Numbered from the stretch's first letter, positions 1-5,114 are shown. The stretch: DNA of 5,114 nt from Lachnospiraceae bacterium (GCA_017613055.1 JAGAES010000026.1:1-5114), one strand, 5' to 3'. Notes: a model not told the origin generated them from the letters alone. Numbers and translations are program-made.

Positions 1-1
1 C

Positions 2-235
2 TTCAAGGGCACCGTGGAGAAGAACTCCCGTTCTCTGATGAACGTTCCGTTCGTGACCGGTGATGCCGACCTCGACGCGAAGTTCATCAAGGAAGCAACC
101 GAGGCAGGCTTCGTGAACCTTAAGGGACACAGAAGCGTAGGCGGCATGCGCGCATCCATCTACAACGCAATGCCGATCGAAGGCGTAGAGAAGCTCGTTG
201 CTTTCATGAAGAAATTCGAAGAGGAGAACGCCTAG
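2..235 (+). CDS. serC: Phosphoserine aminotransferase, C-terminal part (5' end outside window)
   Basis: SerC is a PLP-dependent cytosolic enzyme that moves an amino group from glutamate to 3-phosphohydroxypyruvate, giving phosphoserine; it is the second step of serine synthesis. Only the last 77 residues are present, reading in frame from base 2 to the TAG at 233-235. The segment [17 protein letters not shown] is the conserved C-terminal signature of this family, including the Arg that contacts the substrate carboxylate, and it is followed by the usual helix [16 protein letters not shown]. An internal GTG at base 14 is not a real start, because the frame continues to the window edge. serA follows 30 bases later on the same strand, as in many clostridial serCA operons, so the two are very probably co-transcribed. 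I am confident of the family; promoter and N-terminus cannot be seen. Confidence 0.95.
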   Translation, partial: FKGTVEKNSRSLMNVPFVTGDADLDAKFIKEATEAGFVNLKGHRSVGGMRASIYNAMPIEGVEKLVAFMKKFEEENA

Positions 236-248
236 GTTTTCCTTAGGC
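230..248 (+). other. Intercistronic hairpin over the serC stop codon
   Basis: Bases 230-236 (GCCTAGG) pair with 241-248 (CCTTAGGC). This gives a 7-bp stem with one bulged T (243) and a TTTT loop. The stem contains the serC stop codon and ends four bases before the GGGAGG of serA. There is no T-run after the stem, so it is not a terminator. It could affect coupling or relative expression of serC and serA; that role is inference. Confidence 0.45.
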
Positions 249-252
249 AAAT

Positions 253-258
253 GGGAGG
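253..258 (+). promoter_or_regulatory. Ribosome binding site that fixes the serA start
   Basis: GGGAGG lies seven bases before the ATG at 266. An in-frame ATG at 251 overlaps the upstream edge of this site and has no ribosome site of its own. The start at 266 is therefore preferred; it gives the N-terminus MKYACLNPIA, as expected for this SerA group. Confidence 0.85.
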
Positions 259-265
259 TATAATT

Positions 266-1417
266 ATGAAATATGCATGCTTAAATCCCATCGCACAGGT
301 GGGCCTTGATGAGTTTAACGACCGGTATGAAAAGGTCGAGAATCTGGATGATGCGGAGCTTGCGCTTGTAAGAAGCGCCGCCATGCACGACCTTGAATTC
401 AACGATAAGCTTCTTGCGGTAGCAAGAGCAGGCGCAGGCGTGAACAACATTCCGCTTGACAAACTGGCAGAGAAAGGCGTTGTCGTATTCAACACGCCCG
501 GTGCCAACGCGAACGGCGTAAAGGAGCTTGTAATCGCAGGTCTCCTTCTGACGAGCCGTGACATTCTCGGCGGTATCAACTTCGTACAGACCATCAAGGA
601 TGATGAGAACGTAGCGAAGCTCGTTGAGAAAGGCAAAGGCAAGTTCGCCGGCAAGGAAATCCAGGGCAAGAAACTCGGTGTCATCGGTCTCGGTGCCATC
701 GGCGTGCTCGTTGCCAACGCGGCCCATGCGCTCGGCATGACCGTATACGGCTGCGATCCTTACATTTCCGTAGAGAACGCGTGGAAACTGTCCCGCGGCA
801 TTATCCATGTGAACAGCCGTGAGGAAATCTTCCAGCAGTGCGATTACATTACCGTTCATGTTCCGCTTCTTGACGACACCAAGAAGATGATTAATAAGGA
901 CACCATCGCGATGATGAAGGACGGCGTTGTCATCCTGAACTTCGCACGTGACCTTCTGGTAGATGACGATGCCATTGAGGAAGCACTTGCTTCCGGCAAG
1001 GTAGCGCATTACATCACCGATTTCCCGAATGCGAAGACCGCAGGCATGAAGGGCGTTATCGCAATCCCGCATCTCGGCGCTTCCACCGAAGAGTCCGAAG
1101 ACAACTGCGCGAAGATGGCCGTTAAGGAACTTCGCGAGTTCATTGAGAACGGTAACATTATCAATTCCGTGAACTTCCCGACTCTGGATGCCGGCGTATG
1201 CCGTGTGGAGAGCCGTATCTGCATTCTTCACAAGAACATCCCGAACGTTCTCAGTCAGTTTACGGGCGCCGTTGCCGGTCTCAACATCGAGAACATGTAC
1301 AACAAGAGCAGAGGCGACTACGCCTACAGCGTTCTTGACGTATGCGGCAAGATTGCCGATTCGATGATTGAGCGGATTAAGAGCGTAGAGGGCGTTCTGA
1401 AAGTCAGAGTGCTGTAA
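266..1417 (+). CDS. serA: D-3-phosphoglycerate dehydrogenase with C-terminal ACT domain
   Basis: SerA oxidises 3-phosphoglycerate with NAD+ to 3-phosphohydroxypyruvate, the first committed step of serine synthesis, in the cytosol. The 383-residue protein has the family layout. An N-terminal half of the substrate domain (about 1-95) carries VRSA (R36) and RAGAGVNNIP (54-63). A Rossmann NAD domain (about 96-268) has GLGAIG at 141-146 and D164 at the end of the second strand, as expected for NAD rather than NADP. NFARD gives the catalytic Arg R228, and PHLGAST gives the catalytic His H269. An ACT domain occupies about 317-383 (ILHKNIPNVLSQFTG to the end) and probably binds an amino-acid effector, classically serine. 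Two oddities: the Glu of the usual Arg-Glu-His triad is not visible, because the loop after D252 is short and has no acidic residue before H269; and the canonical ARG is ARD. Two stop codons stand in tandem (1415-1420). Function is assigned from family and from serC next door. Confidence 0.93.
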   Translation: MKYACLNPIAQVGLDEFNDRYEKVENLDDAELALVRSAAMHDLEFNDKLLAVARAGAGVNNIPLDKLAEKGVVVFNTPGANANGVKELVIAGLLLTSRDILGGINFVQTIKDDENVAKLVEKGKGKFAGKEIQGKKLGVIGLGAIGVLVANAAHALGMTVYGCDPYISVENAWKLSRGIIHVNSREEIFQQCDYITVHVPLLDDTKKMINKDTIAMMKDGVVILNFARDLLVDDDAIEEALASGKVAHYITDFPNAKTAGMKGVIAIPHLGASTEESEDNCAKMAVKELREFIENGNIINSVNFPTLDAGVCRVESRICILHKNIPNVLSQFTGAVAGLNIENMYNKSRGDYAYSVLDVCGKIADSMIERIKSVEGVLKVRVL

Positions 1418-1427
1418 TAACGAAACC

Positions 1428-1435
1428 GGGGGAAG
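1428..1435 (+). promoter_or_regulatory. Ribosome binding site for a TTG start
   Basis: GGGGGAAG is purine-rich and ends six bases before the TTG at 1442, the first plausible start after the serA stop. No ATG near this point is both in frame and preceded by a better site, so a TTG start is the simplest reading. It may lower translation of the ATPase relative to serA. Confidence 0.7.
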
Positions 1436-1441
1436 ACCGAT

Positions 1442-2857
1442 TTGGCCAGTAGTGAGAAAAGTGTTAAAGAACTGATTGCCATCTGCGATGAGATTTGCAA
1501 TACCATATGCCGCTATAACGTAGGCGCCGTGCTCTGTCTCGGCACGCCTTTAAAGACGCTCCTTCATAAGGAGATGGCGGAGTTTGCCATCTATCTGATG
1601 GATGCGGACGGCGTTATCACGGCGGAAGAGCAGAATCTGATCCGTGAGAATCTCGACCTGATGTTCACAATCAATGAGATGCGGACGCTTCGGTCCCAGC
1701 TGAACCAGCCGACGAGTTCGTTCGGTTCGACCAGACCGAAGGCGCTTAAGTATTTCATTCTTGCGGACGCCGGGAAGAAGATTCCGCACGACCCTTACAT
1801 GGGGCAGAACGCGCAGATTCTTGTGGACAGCTACAAGGCGTTCGGTCAGCTGATTCTCGCTTCGCAGGAGAAAGCGGACGAGAAGCAGGTGTCCCGCATG
1901 AGCCAGTACACGCAGATGCTCGAAACCTTCTTAAAGGAGTACGGCGTCTTCTATACGAACCAGTTTAAGGTGATTCGTGCGAAGCAGATTGTACCGCAGA
2001 ATTCAGGCGCGGATGTGACGAGCGCCGAGGACGTTGAGAAGGTTCTTGAAGAACTCAATGCCCTGGTCGGTCTTGAAAGCGTCAAAGCGGACGTTTCGTC
2101 GCTTGTGGACCTGATCCGCGTGCAGAAGATGCGCGAGGCGATGGGAATGAAGTCTGCGGACATCAGTAAGCACATGGTATTTTTCGGAAATCCCGGTACC
2201 GGCAAGACGACGGTTGCGAGAATGCTTTCAAAGATATACCGCGGGCTCGGCGTACTGTCGGGCGGCCAGCTTGTCGAAGTGGACCGCGGCGGACTTGTGT
2301 GCGGCTATGTCGGACAGACCGCCATCAAGACACAGGAAGTGATAGACAAGTCGATTGACGGCGTGCTGTTCATCGATGAGGCTTATACGCTGAACGTCGG
2401 CAAAGGCGAGAACGACTTCGGACAGGAAGCGGTCGAAACGCTCTTAAAAGCGATGGAAGATAACCGTGACCGGCTGATTGTCATCGTTGCGGGTTACACC
2501 GAGCCGATGGAGAAGTTCATCGAATCGAACCCCGGACTGAAGTCCCGTTTTAACAAGTATATCCGTTTCAACGATTACACCCCTGAGGAACTGATTCAGA
2601 TTCTCGAGGGAATGTGCAAGGGCAAGGATTATGTTCTGAGTCCCGAAGCGCGTGAGGTGGCCGTTCAGTACTTTGAGGGCCGTGTGGCGAGCAAGGCTGA
2701 GGATTTTGCCAATGCCCGTGAAGCGCGGAACTACCTGGAGAAAGCCATCACGAATCACGCAACGCGTGTCGTTAAGATGAAGGATCCGGACAAGAGCGTG
2801 CTTTCGACGCTTGTGGCGGAGGATCTTGTAAGCATTACGGCAGCAAGCATATGTTAG
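1442..2857 (+). CDS. AAA+ ATPase of the SpoVK/CbbX type with TerB-like N-terminal region
   Basis: This is a 471-residue ATP-driven remodelling protein. Residues about 205-471 form one AAA+ module of the SpoVK/CbbX group: Walker A GNPGTGKT (249-256), a pore-loop aromatic in GYVGQT (Y289), Walker B VLFIDEA (308-314, D312/E313), a sensor-1 strand VIVAGYT (347-353), an arginine finger in NPGLKSRF (R369) and a sensor-2/lid segment NAREARN (424-430). The N-terminal ~200 residues are predicted helical; MAEFAIYLMDADGVITAEEQ (45-64) resembles the acidic-helix pattern of TerB-like domains. It starts with TTG, 24 bases behind serA, and a terminator closes the operon after it. Relatives include CbbX (Rubisco activase) and SpoVK (sporulation), but neither job is indicated here, since no Rubisco or sporulation gene is nearby. 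The partner protein is unknown; action on a serine-pathway enzyme is possible but only inferred. Family call firm, role open. Confidence 0.88.
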   Translation: MASSEKSVKELIAICDEICNTICRYNVGAVLCLGTPLKTLLHKEMAEFAIYLMDADGVITAEEQNLIRENLDLMFTINEMRTLRSQLNQPTSSFGSTRPKALKYFILADAGKKIPHDPYMGQNAQILVDSYKAFGQLILASQEKADEKQVSRMSQYTQMLETFLKEYGVFYTNQFKVIRAKQIVPQNSGADVTSAEDVEKVLEELNALVGLESVKADVSSLVDLIRVQKMREAMGMKSADISKHMVFFGNPGTGKTTVARMLSKIYRGLGVLSGGQLVEVDRGGLVCGYVGQTAIKTQEVIDKSIDGVLFIDEAYTLNVGKGENDFGQEAVETLLKAMEDNRDRLIVIVAGYTEPMEKFIESNPGLKSRFNKYIRFNDYTPEELIQILEGMCKGKDYVLSPEAREVAVQYFEGRVASKAEDFANAREARNYLEKAITNHATRVVKMKDPDKSVLSTLVAEDLVSITAASIC

Positions 2858-2866
2858 TACAAACCT

Positions 2867-2895
2867 GGGGACTGTGATTTGCAGTCCCCCTTTTT
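2867..2895 (+). terminator. Rho-independent terminator of the serC-serA-ATPase operon
   Basis: A perfect 8-bp stem GGGGACTG (2867-2874) / CAGTCCCC (2882-2889) has a 7-base loop and is followed, after one C, by TTTTT. It begins nine bases after the ATPase stop codon. It separates the operon from the regulator gene downstream, which therefore probably has its own promoter. Confidence 0.93.
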
Positions 2896-2960
2896 ACGAC
2901 TGCAGCCGGTTATCGTTTTAGCTTTGCGAAGGCGTTGCAGCCGGAACTGTTACATTTTCC

Positions 2961-2967
2961 GGAGGAG
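2961..2967 (+). promoter_or_regulatory. Ribosome binding site of the TM1266-like gene
   Basis: GGAGGAG, with its GGAGG core five bases before the ATG at 2971, fixes the start. The frame is open upstream to a TTG at 2935, but that codon has no ribosome site and would add 12 residues not expected for the family. I see no confident promoter between 2896 and 2960. Confidence 0.85.
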
Positions 2968-2970
2968 AGT

Positions 2971-3228
2971 ATGGAAACACGAGTGGCATTGATGAGTATT
3001 CTGGTAGAGGAGTCGGAAGGGCATCCGACCGACTCGGTACGGCAGCTGAATGAACTTCTGCATGTGTACGGGCAGTACATTATCGGGCGGATGGGGATCC
3101 CGTACCGGGAGAAGCACGTAAACATCATCAGTATCGCGATGGATGCGCCGCAGGACGCTATTTCGGCGCTTTCCGGAAAGATCGGGCGCCTGACGGGCGT
3201 GACCGTGAAGACGACGTACACGAAGTAG
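2971..3228 (+). CDS. TM1266-family ACT-fold protein (putative iron-only hydrogenase system regulator)
   Basis: This 85-residue protein matches the small family typified by Thermotoga TM1266. The pattern is ETRVALMSILVE (2-13) as first strand, a helix QLNELLHVYGQYIIGRMGIPY (25-45), a strand NIISIAMDAP (51-60), a helix ISALSGKIGRL (64-74), and a last strand VTVKTTY. The segments IIGRMGIPYRE and ISALSGK are the most diagnostic. The fold is a beta-alpha-beta-beta-alpha-beta ACT/NikR C-domain type, usually a ligand-binding oligomer. There is no DNA-binding domain, so 'regulator' is a label from genome context (family members often sit by hydE, hydF or hydG), not a proven function. Here no hydrogenase maturation gene is within the window. 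Residues 13-22 (EESEGHPTDS) look slightly longer than in homologues I recall. It lies between a terminator upstream and a separate promoter-like region downstream, so it is probably monocistronic. No clear terminator follows it. Confidence 0.85.
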   Translation: METRVALMSILVEESEGHPTDSVRQLNELLHVYGQYIIGRMGIPYREKHVNIISIAMDAPQDAISALSGKIGRLTGVTVKTTYTK

Positions 3229-3322
3229 AGGCGCGGAGTTTTCACCGGAAATCCGGAAGAGAAGTGAGTGGTATTTTCGTGTAAGAGGGCAGAAGGTTTT
3301 TGTGTTTATTTCATGAAAACGG

Positions 3323-3349
3323 TTGAAAACAGAGATTTCTTGTGATAAA
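3323..3349 (+). promoter_or_regulatory. Possible promoter of the hemolysin III family gene
   Basis: TTGAAA (3323-3328) and GATAAA (3344-3349) with a TG at 3341-3342 resemble a -35 and an extended -10, in AT-rich DNA. The 15-base spacer is shorter than ideal, so this is tentative. Transcription would start near 3356, inside the left arm of the following inverted repeat. Confidence 0.35.
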
Positions 3350-3386
3350 CTGTGAGATGTAGTAATGAAAACTACATCTCACAGTT
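3348..3386. repeat. Perfect 16-bp inverted repeat upstream of the hemolysin III family gene
   Basis: AACTGTGAGATGTAGT (3348-3363) and its exact reverse complement (3371-3386) are separated by seven bases, AATGAAA. The structure ends 24 bases before the ATG at 3411. No T-run follows on either strand, so it is unlikely to be a terminator. Overlap with the possible -10 and start point fits an operator for a dimeric repressor. Equally, the mRNA would carry a stable 5' hairpin just ahead of the ribosome site. Which applies cannot be told from sequence. Confidence 0.8.
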
Positions 3387-3410
3387 ATTAAGTTTGAATC
3401 GAGGCGAGAT

Positions 3411-4085
3411 ATGGTGAAACGTACGCCGCTGGCGGAAAGAGAGTTTCTGGATTATACAAAGGGCGAAGAAATCTTCAACATGGTGACGCACATCGTCGGT
3501 GCGGCGATTGCGATTGCCATAACGGTTCTGTGCATTGTCATGGGAGCAAGCCACCACAATCCGTGGGCGGTTGTCAGTGCGGCAATTTACGGAAGCACGA
3601 TGATTATCATGTTCACGGTTTCTTCCGTTTATCACGGGCTTCATAAGAATATGGGGAAGCAGGTCATGCGTGTCATCGACCATTGCGACATCTACTTCCT
3701 GATTGCCGGAACCTACACGCCGATTGTTCTCACGGTGCTTCGCCCGGCATATCCGGTGCTTGCGTGGACGATCTTCGGAATCGAGTGGGGCTGCTGCTTC
3801 TTCGCGGCGACGCTTAAGGCAATTGATGTCGACCGCTATAACATTTTCACGTTTATCCTTTACGTCACGATGGGCTGGGCCATTATCTTCGCGGTCAAGC
3901 CGGTCATCGAAGTTATGACGTGGAACGGATTCCTGTGGATTCTCCTCGGAGGATTGTCTTTCACGTTCGGCGCGATTCTTTATGCGCTCGGAGAGAAGGT
4001 ACGCTACTTCCACAGTATCTTCCACATCTTCGTCATCGGAGGGTGTCTGCTGCAGTTCTTCGGAATTCTGTTTTATGTGATGTAG
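3411..4085 (+). CDS. Hemolysin III / PAQR family (TrhA/YqfA-like) integral membrane protein
   Basis: This is a 224-residue protein with about seven membrane helices, the normal length for bacterial members. Approximate helices are 22-46, 52-74, 88-110, 115-136, 145-162, 172-192 and 200-223. The family's putative metal site is intact: S71-xxx-H75 in SSVYH, D90 in DHCDIYFLIAGTYTP, and H201-xxx-H205 in HSIFH. By analogy with adiponectin receptors these His residues bind a metal and may support amide or ester hydrolysis. In bacteria the role is unsettled: an old hemolysin label from Bacillus cereus, and more recent links to membrane homeostasis. I would not read it as a toxin. The start ATG has GAGG (3401-3404) six bases upstream. 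The gene stands alone on its strand between a palindromic leader and a repeat-rich tail, and faces tyrS tail to tail. Confidence 0.9.
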   Translation: MVKRTPLAEREFLDYTKGEEIFNMVTHIVGAAIAIAITVLCIVMGASHHNPWAVVSAAIYGSTMIIMFTVSSVYHGLHKNMGKQVMRVIDHCDIYFLIAGTYTPIVLTVLRPAYPVLAWTIFGIEWGCCFFAATLKAIDVDRYNIFTFILYVTMGWAIIFAVKPVIEVMTWNGFLWILLGGLSFTFGAILYALGEKVRYFHSIFHIFVIGGCLLQFFGILFYVM

Positions 4086-4107
4086 TAGGCTGCTTTTTAA
4101 CATCGGG

Positions 4108-4293
4108 CGGCGGCTCTCGTCTGCTTGGTGTGATGATTCCGATGACTATTTCACACTGGACGGAGGTTCACGTCTGCTTGGTGTGATGATTCCAATGACT
4201 TTTTCACACCAGATGGAAGACTCTGTCGCTTGGTGTGAAAAGATGGAAGACTTTTTCACATCGGCTGGAAGAATTTGTCGTATGGTGTGAAAT
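4108..4293. repeat. Imperfect tandem repeats of 52-53 bp with internal inverted repeats
   Basis: There are three copies, at 4108-4160, 4161-4213 and 4214-4265, and a partial fourth from 4266. Copies 1 and 2 agree at 46 of 53 positions and share 23 identical bases (4118-4140 and 4171-4193); copies 3 and 4 are more diverged. GGTGTGA recurs at 4127, 4180, 4232 and 4284. Each full copy also carries TCACAC/T (4151, 4204, 4256), so each can fold into a stem of 6-9 bp with a 17-base loop. Copy 3 has a longer stem, with AAAAG pairing to CTTTT across one bulge. The unequal 53/52/52 spacing argues against a coding repeat. Function is unknown. Confidence 0.85.
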
Positions 4294-4366
4294 CTGAGCA
4301 AGAAAAATAACACCTGATAGGAGTTTCCTTTATTGGGTGTTATTTCTTTTCAGAAAGCGTCACACC
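4284..4366. repeat. Outlying GGTGTGA...TCACACC pair enclosing a terminator
   Basis: The GGTGTGA of the fourth, partial repeat (4284-4290) has a matching TCACACC at 4360-4366, extended by a T-A pair (4283/4367). The arms are 69 bases apart instead of 17, and the terminator hairpin lies between them. The result is a possible large stem around a smaller one. Confidence 0.55.
4301..4350. terminator. Two-way rho-independent terminator between convergent genes
   Basis: AAATAACACC (4305-4314) pairs perfectly with GGTGTTATTT (4336-4345). The apical region contains a further small stem AGGA/TCCT (4319-4322 / 4326-4329). On the + strand it is followed by CTTTT; on the - strand the equivalent tail is ATTTTTCTT. 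It can end transcripts of the hemolysin III family gene, and of anything reading through from tyrS. Confidence 0.85.
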
Positions 4367-4398
4367 AAATTATTTTTTACTTCCAACAGGTGCGAAAA

Positions 4399-4445
4399 GA
4401 AAGAAAAAAGAACCCCTGGGACGGCGAAAATGCCGCGCCCGGGGG
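4399..4445 (-). terminator. Rho-independent terminator of tyrS
   Basis: A GC-rich stem is formed by 4413-4425 and 4432-4445 (outer CCCC/GGGG, a T-G pair, GGG/CCC, a small internal loop, then CGGC/GCCG) with loop GAAAAT. Reading the - strand it is followed by TTCTTTTTTCTTT. It begins 15 bases after the tyrS stop codon. Confidence 0.9.
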
Positions 4446-4460
4446 CGAAATACATACTGA

Positions 4461-5114
4461 CTACTTCAGAATCACTCTCTTGAAATTCTTTTTACCTCTC
4501 TTTACAAGGAGGCCGGTCTGACACTGTTCCTTGGTGAAGGACGCTCTGAAATCGGTAACCTTTTCATTATCAACAAGGACACCGCCCTGCTCGACATTAC
4601 GACGGCCCTCGGAACGGGTAGGAGCAAGTCCGGACTTTACAAGGATGGAAACGATATCAATCACACCGTCCGTGAAATCTTCTTCGGAAAGAGGAGCCTC
4701 AGGTGCGTCCTCAGCGCTTCCTGCGCCGAAGAGGGCGCGTGCCTGCTCTTTGGCCTTCAGTGCTTCCTCCTCGCCGTGTACGAGCTTCGTGAGCTCGAAT
4801 GCGAGAATCTCCTTTGCTTCGTTAAGCTGGCTGCCTTCCCAGGTGCTCATCCTGTCGATTTCCTCAAGCGGCAGGAACGTCAGCATGCGGATGCAGTTCA
4901 TAACGTCGGCGTCCGCCACGTTTCTCCAGTACTGGAAGAACTCGAACGGAGAGGTCTTCTCCGGATCCAACCAAACGGCACCCTTCTCGGTTTTGCCCAT
5001 CTTCTTGCCTTCGGAATTGAGGAGAAGCGTGATGGTCATCGCGGAAGCGTCCTTGCCGAGCTTTCTGCGGATCAGCTCCGTACCGCCGAGCATGTTGCTC
5101 CACTGGTCGTCGCC
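4461..5114 (-). CDS. tyrS: Tyrosyl-tRNA synthetase, C-terminal part (5' end outside window)
   Basis: TyrRS is a class I aminoacyl-tRNA synthetase that charges tRNA-Tyr with tyrosine in the cytosol. The last 217 residues are present, in frame from base 5114 down to the TAG at 4463-4461. The fragment opens with GDDQWSN, the conserved tyrosine/adenylate-site segment of TyrRS. The signature loop follows as KMGKT (fragment residues 38-42), equivalent to KMSKS, and then EKGAVWLD and KTSPFEFFQYW, typical of the bacterial enzyme. After a helical anticodon-binding region and an acidic linker (about 133-148), a C-terminal S4-type RNA-binding domain runs from about 150 to 214 (VKSGLAPTRSEGRRNVEQGG). The ATG at 5091-5093 is internal, since the conserved frame continues upstream to the window edge. 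Any T-box leader, common for this gene in Firmicutes, would lie beyond the window. Confidence 0.96.
   Translation of the reverse strand, partial: GDDQWSNMLGGTELIRRKLGKDASAMTITLLLNSEGKKMGKTEKGAVWLDPEKTSPFEFFQYWRNVADADVMNCIRMLTFLPLEEIDRMSTWEGSQLNEAKEILAFELTKLVHGEEEALKAKEQARALFGAGSAEDAPEAPLSEEDFTDGVIDIVSILVKSGLAPTRSEGRRNVEQGGVLVDNEKVTDFRASFTKEQCQTGLLVKRGKKNFKRVILK

Larger units (their letters stand above)
4086..4460. other. Convergent intergenic region, 375 bases, no gene
   Basis: This gap between the 3' ends of the hemolysin III family gene and tyrS holds the tandem repeats, the two-way terminator and the tyrS terminator. No open frame here has both a ribosome site and recognisable protein character. 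The stretches 4086-4107 and 4367-4398 show nothing I can name. Confidence 0.8.

Noticed and set aside
259..264. Perfect TATAAT just before serA, as an internal promoter
   Set aside because: It lies between the ribosome site and the ATG, so transcription would begin within the coding region, and there is no good -35 at the right distance.
281..1231. Long antisense open frame (316 codons) opposite serA
   Set aside because: It lies wholly within the well-supported serA, its protein has no recognisable family, and it comes from codon bias of the sense gene.
3245..3256. CCGG-AAAT-CCGG hairpin as terminator of the TM1266-like gene
   Set aside because: The stem is only 4-5 bp and no T-run follows, so it is too weak to support.
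3411..4085. Toxin or virulence role for the hemolysin III family protein
   Set aside because: The family name is historical; members are widespread in harmless bacteria, and nothing in the context points to secretion or cell lysis.
3372..4103. Antisense open frame (243 codons) opposite the hemolysin III family gene
   Set aside because: The predicted protein is an unnatural, highly charged low-complexity product, and the sense frame has clear family motifs.
3920..4186. Out-of-frame + strand reading frame across the hemolysin III 3' end and first repeats
   Set aside because: It overlaps the real gene in another frame, is Arg/Val-rich shadow sequence, and lacks a ribosome site.
4108..4293. CRISPR array
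   Set aside because: The repeated units abut one another and have no unique spacers; the differences are spread along the unit, and no cas gene is present.
4333..4521. Small + strand open frame (62 codons) between the convergent genes
   Set aside because: It runs through the tyrS terminator and into tyrS antisense, has no ribosome site, and has no recognisable protein features.

Overview
The window looks like chromosomal DNA from an anaerobic Firmicute, most likely a clostridium of the Lachnospiraceae/Oscillospiraceae kind. This is inferred from the protein families (a clostridial-type SerA, a SpoVK/CbbX-like ATPase, a TM1266-type hydrogenase-system regulator), strong GGAGG ribosome sites, rho-independent terminators and mid-range base composition. 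Nothing in it resembles a phage, a transposon or a CRISPR array.

Left part (1-2895, + strand): a three-gene operon. It holds the C-terminal end of serC (phosphoserine aminotransferase), a complete serA (3-phosphoglycerate dehydrogenase with a C-terminal ACT domain), and a 471-residue AAA+ ATPase of the SpoVK/CbbX type with a TerB-like helical N-terminal region. It is closed by a textbook terminator at 2867-2895. SerA and SerC catalyse consecutive steps from 3-phosphoglycerate to phosphoserine. The ATPase is an unexpected partner, set 24 bases behind serA.

Middle part (2896-4085, + strand): a small stand-alone gene for a TM1266-like ACT-fold regulator (2971-3228), then a PAQR/hemolysin III family membrane protein (3411-4085). 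The latter is preceded by a perfect 16-bp inverted repeat that overlaps a possible promoter.

Right part (4086-5114): a 375-base convergent intergenic region. It has three and a half imperfect tandem repeats of 52-53 bp, each built around GGTGTGA...TCACACC arms, then a two-way terminator lying between the arms of the last partial copy, then the terminator of tyrS. The C-terminal 217 residues of tyrosyl-tRNA synthetase follow on the - strand and run off the window end.

The parts most worth a second look are the ATPase in the serine operon, the SerA that lacks the usual catalytic Glu, and the repeat/palindrome architecture on both sides of the hemolysin III gene. No clearly new multi-gene system is visible.
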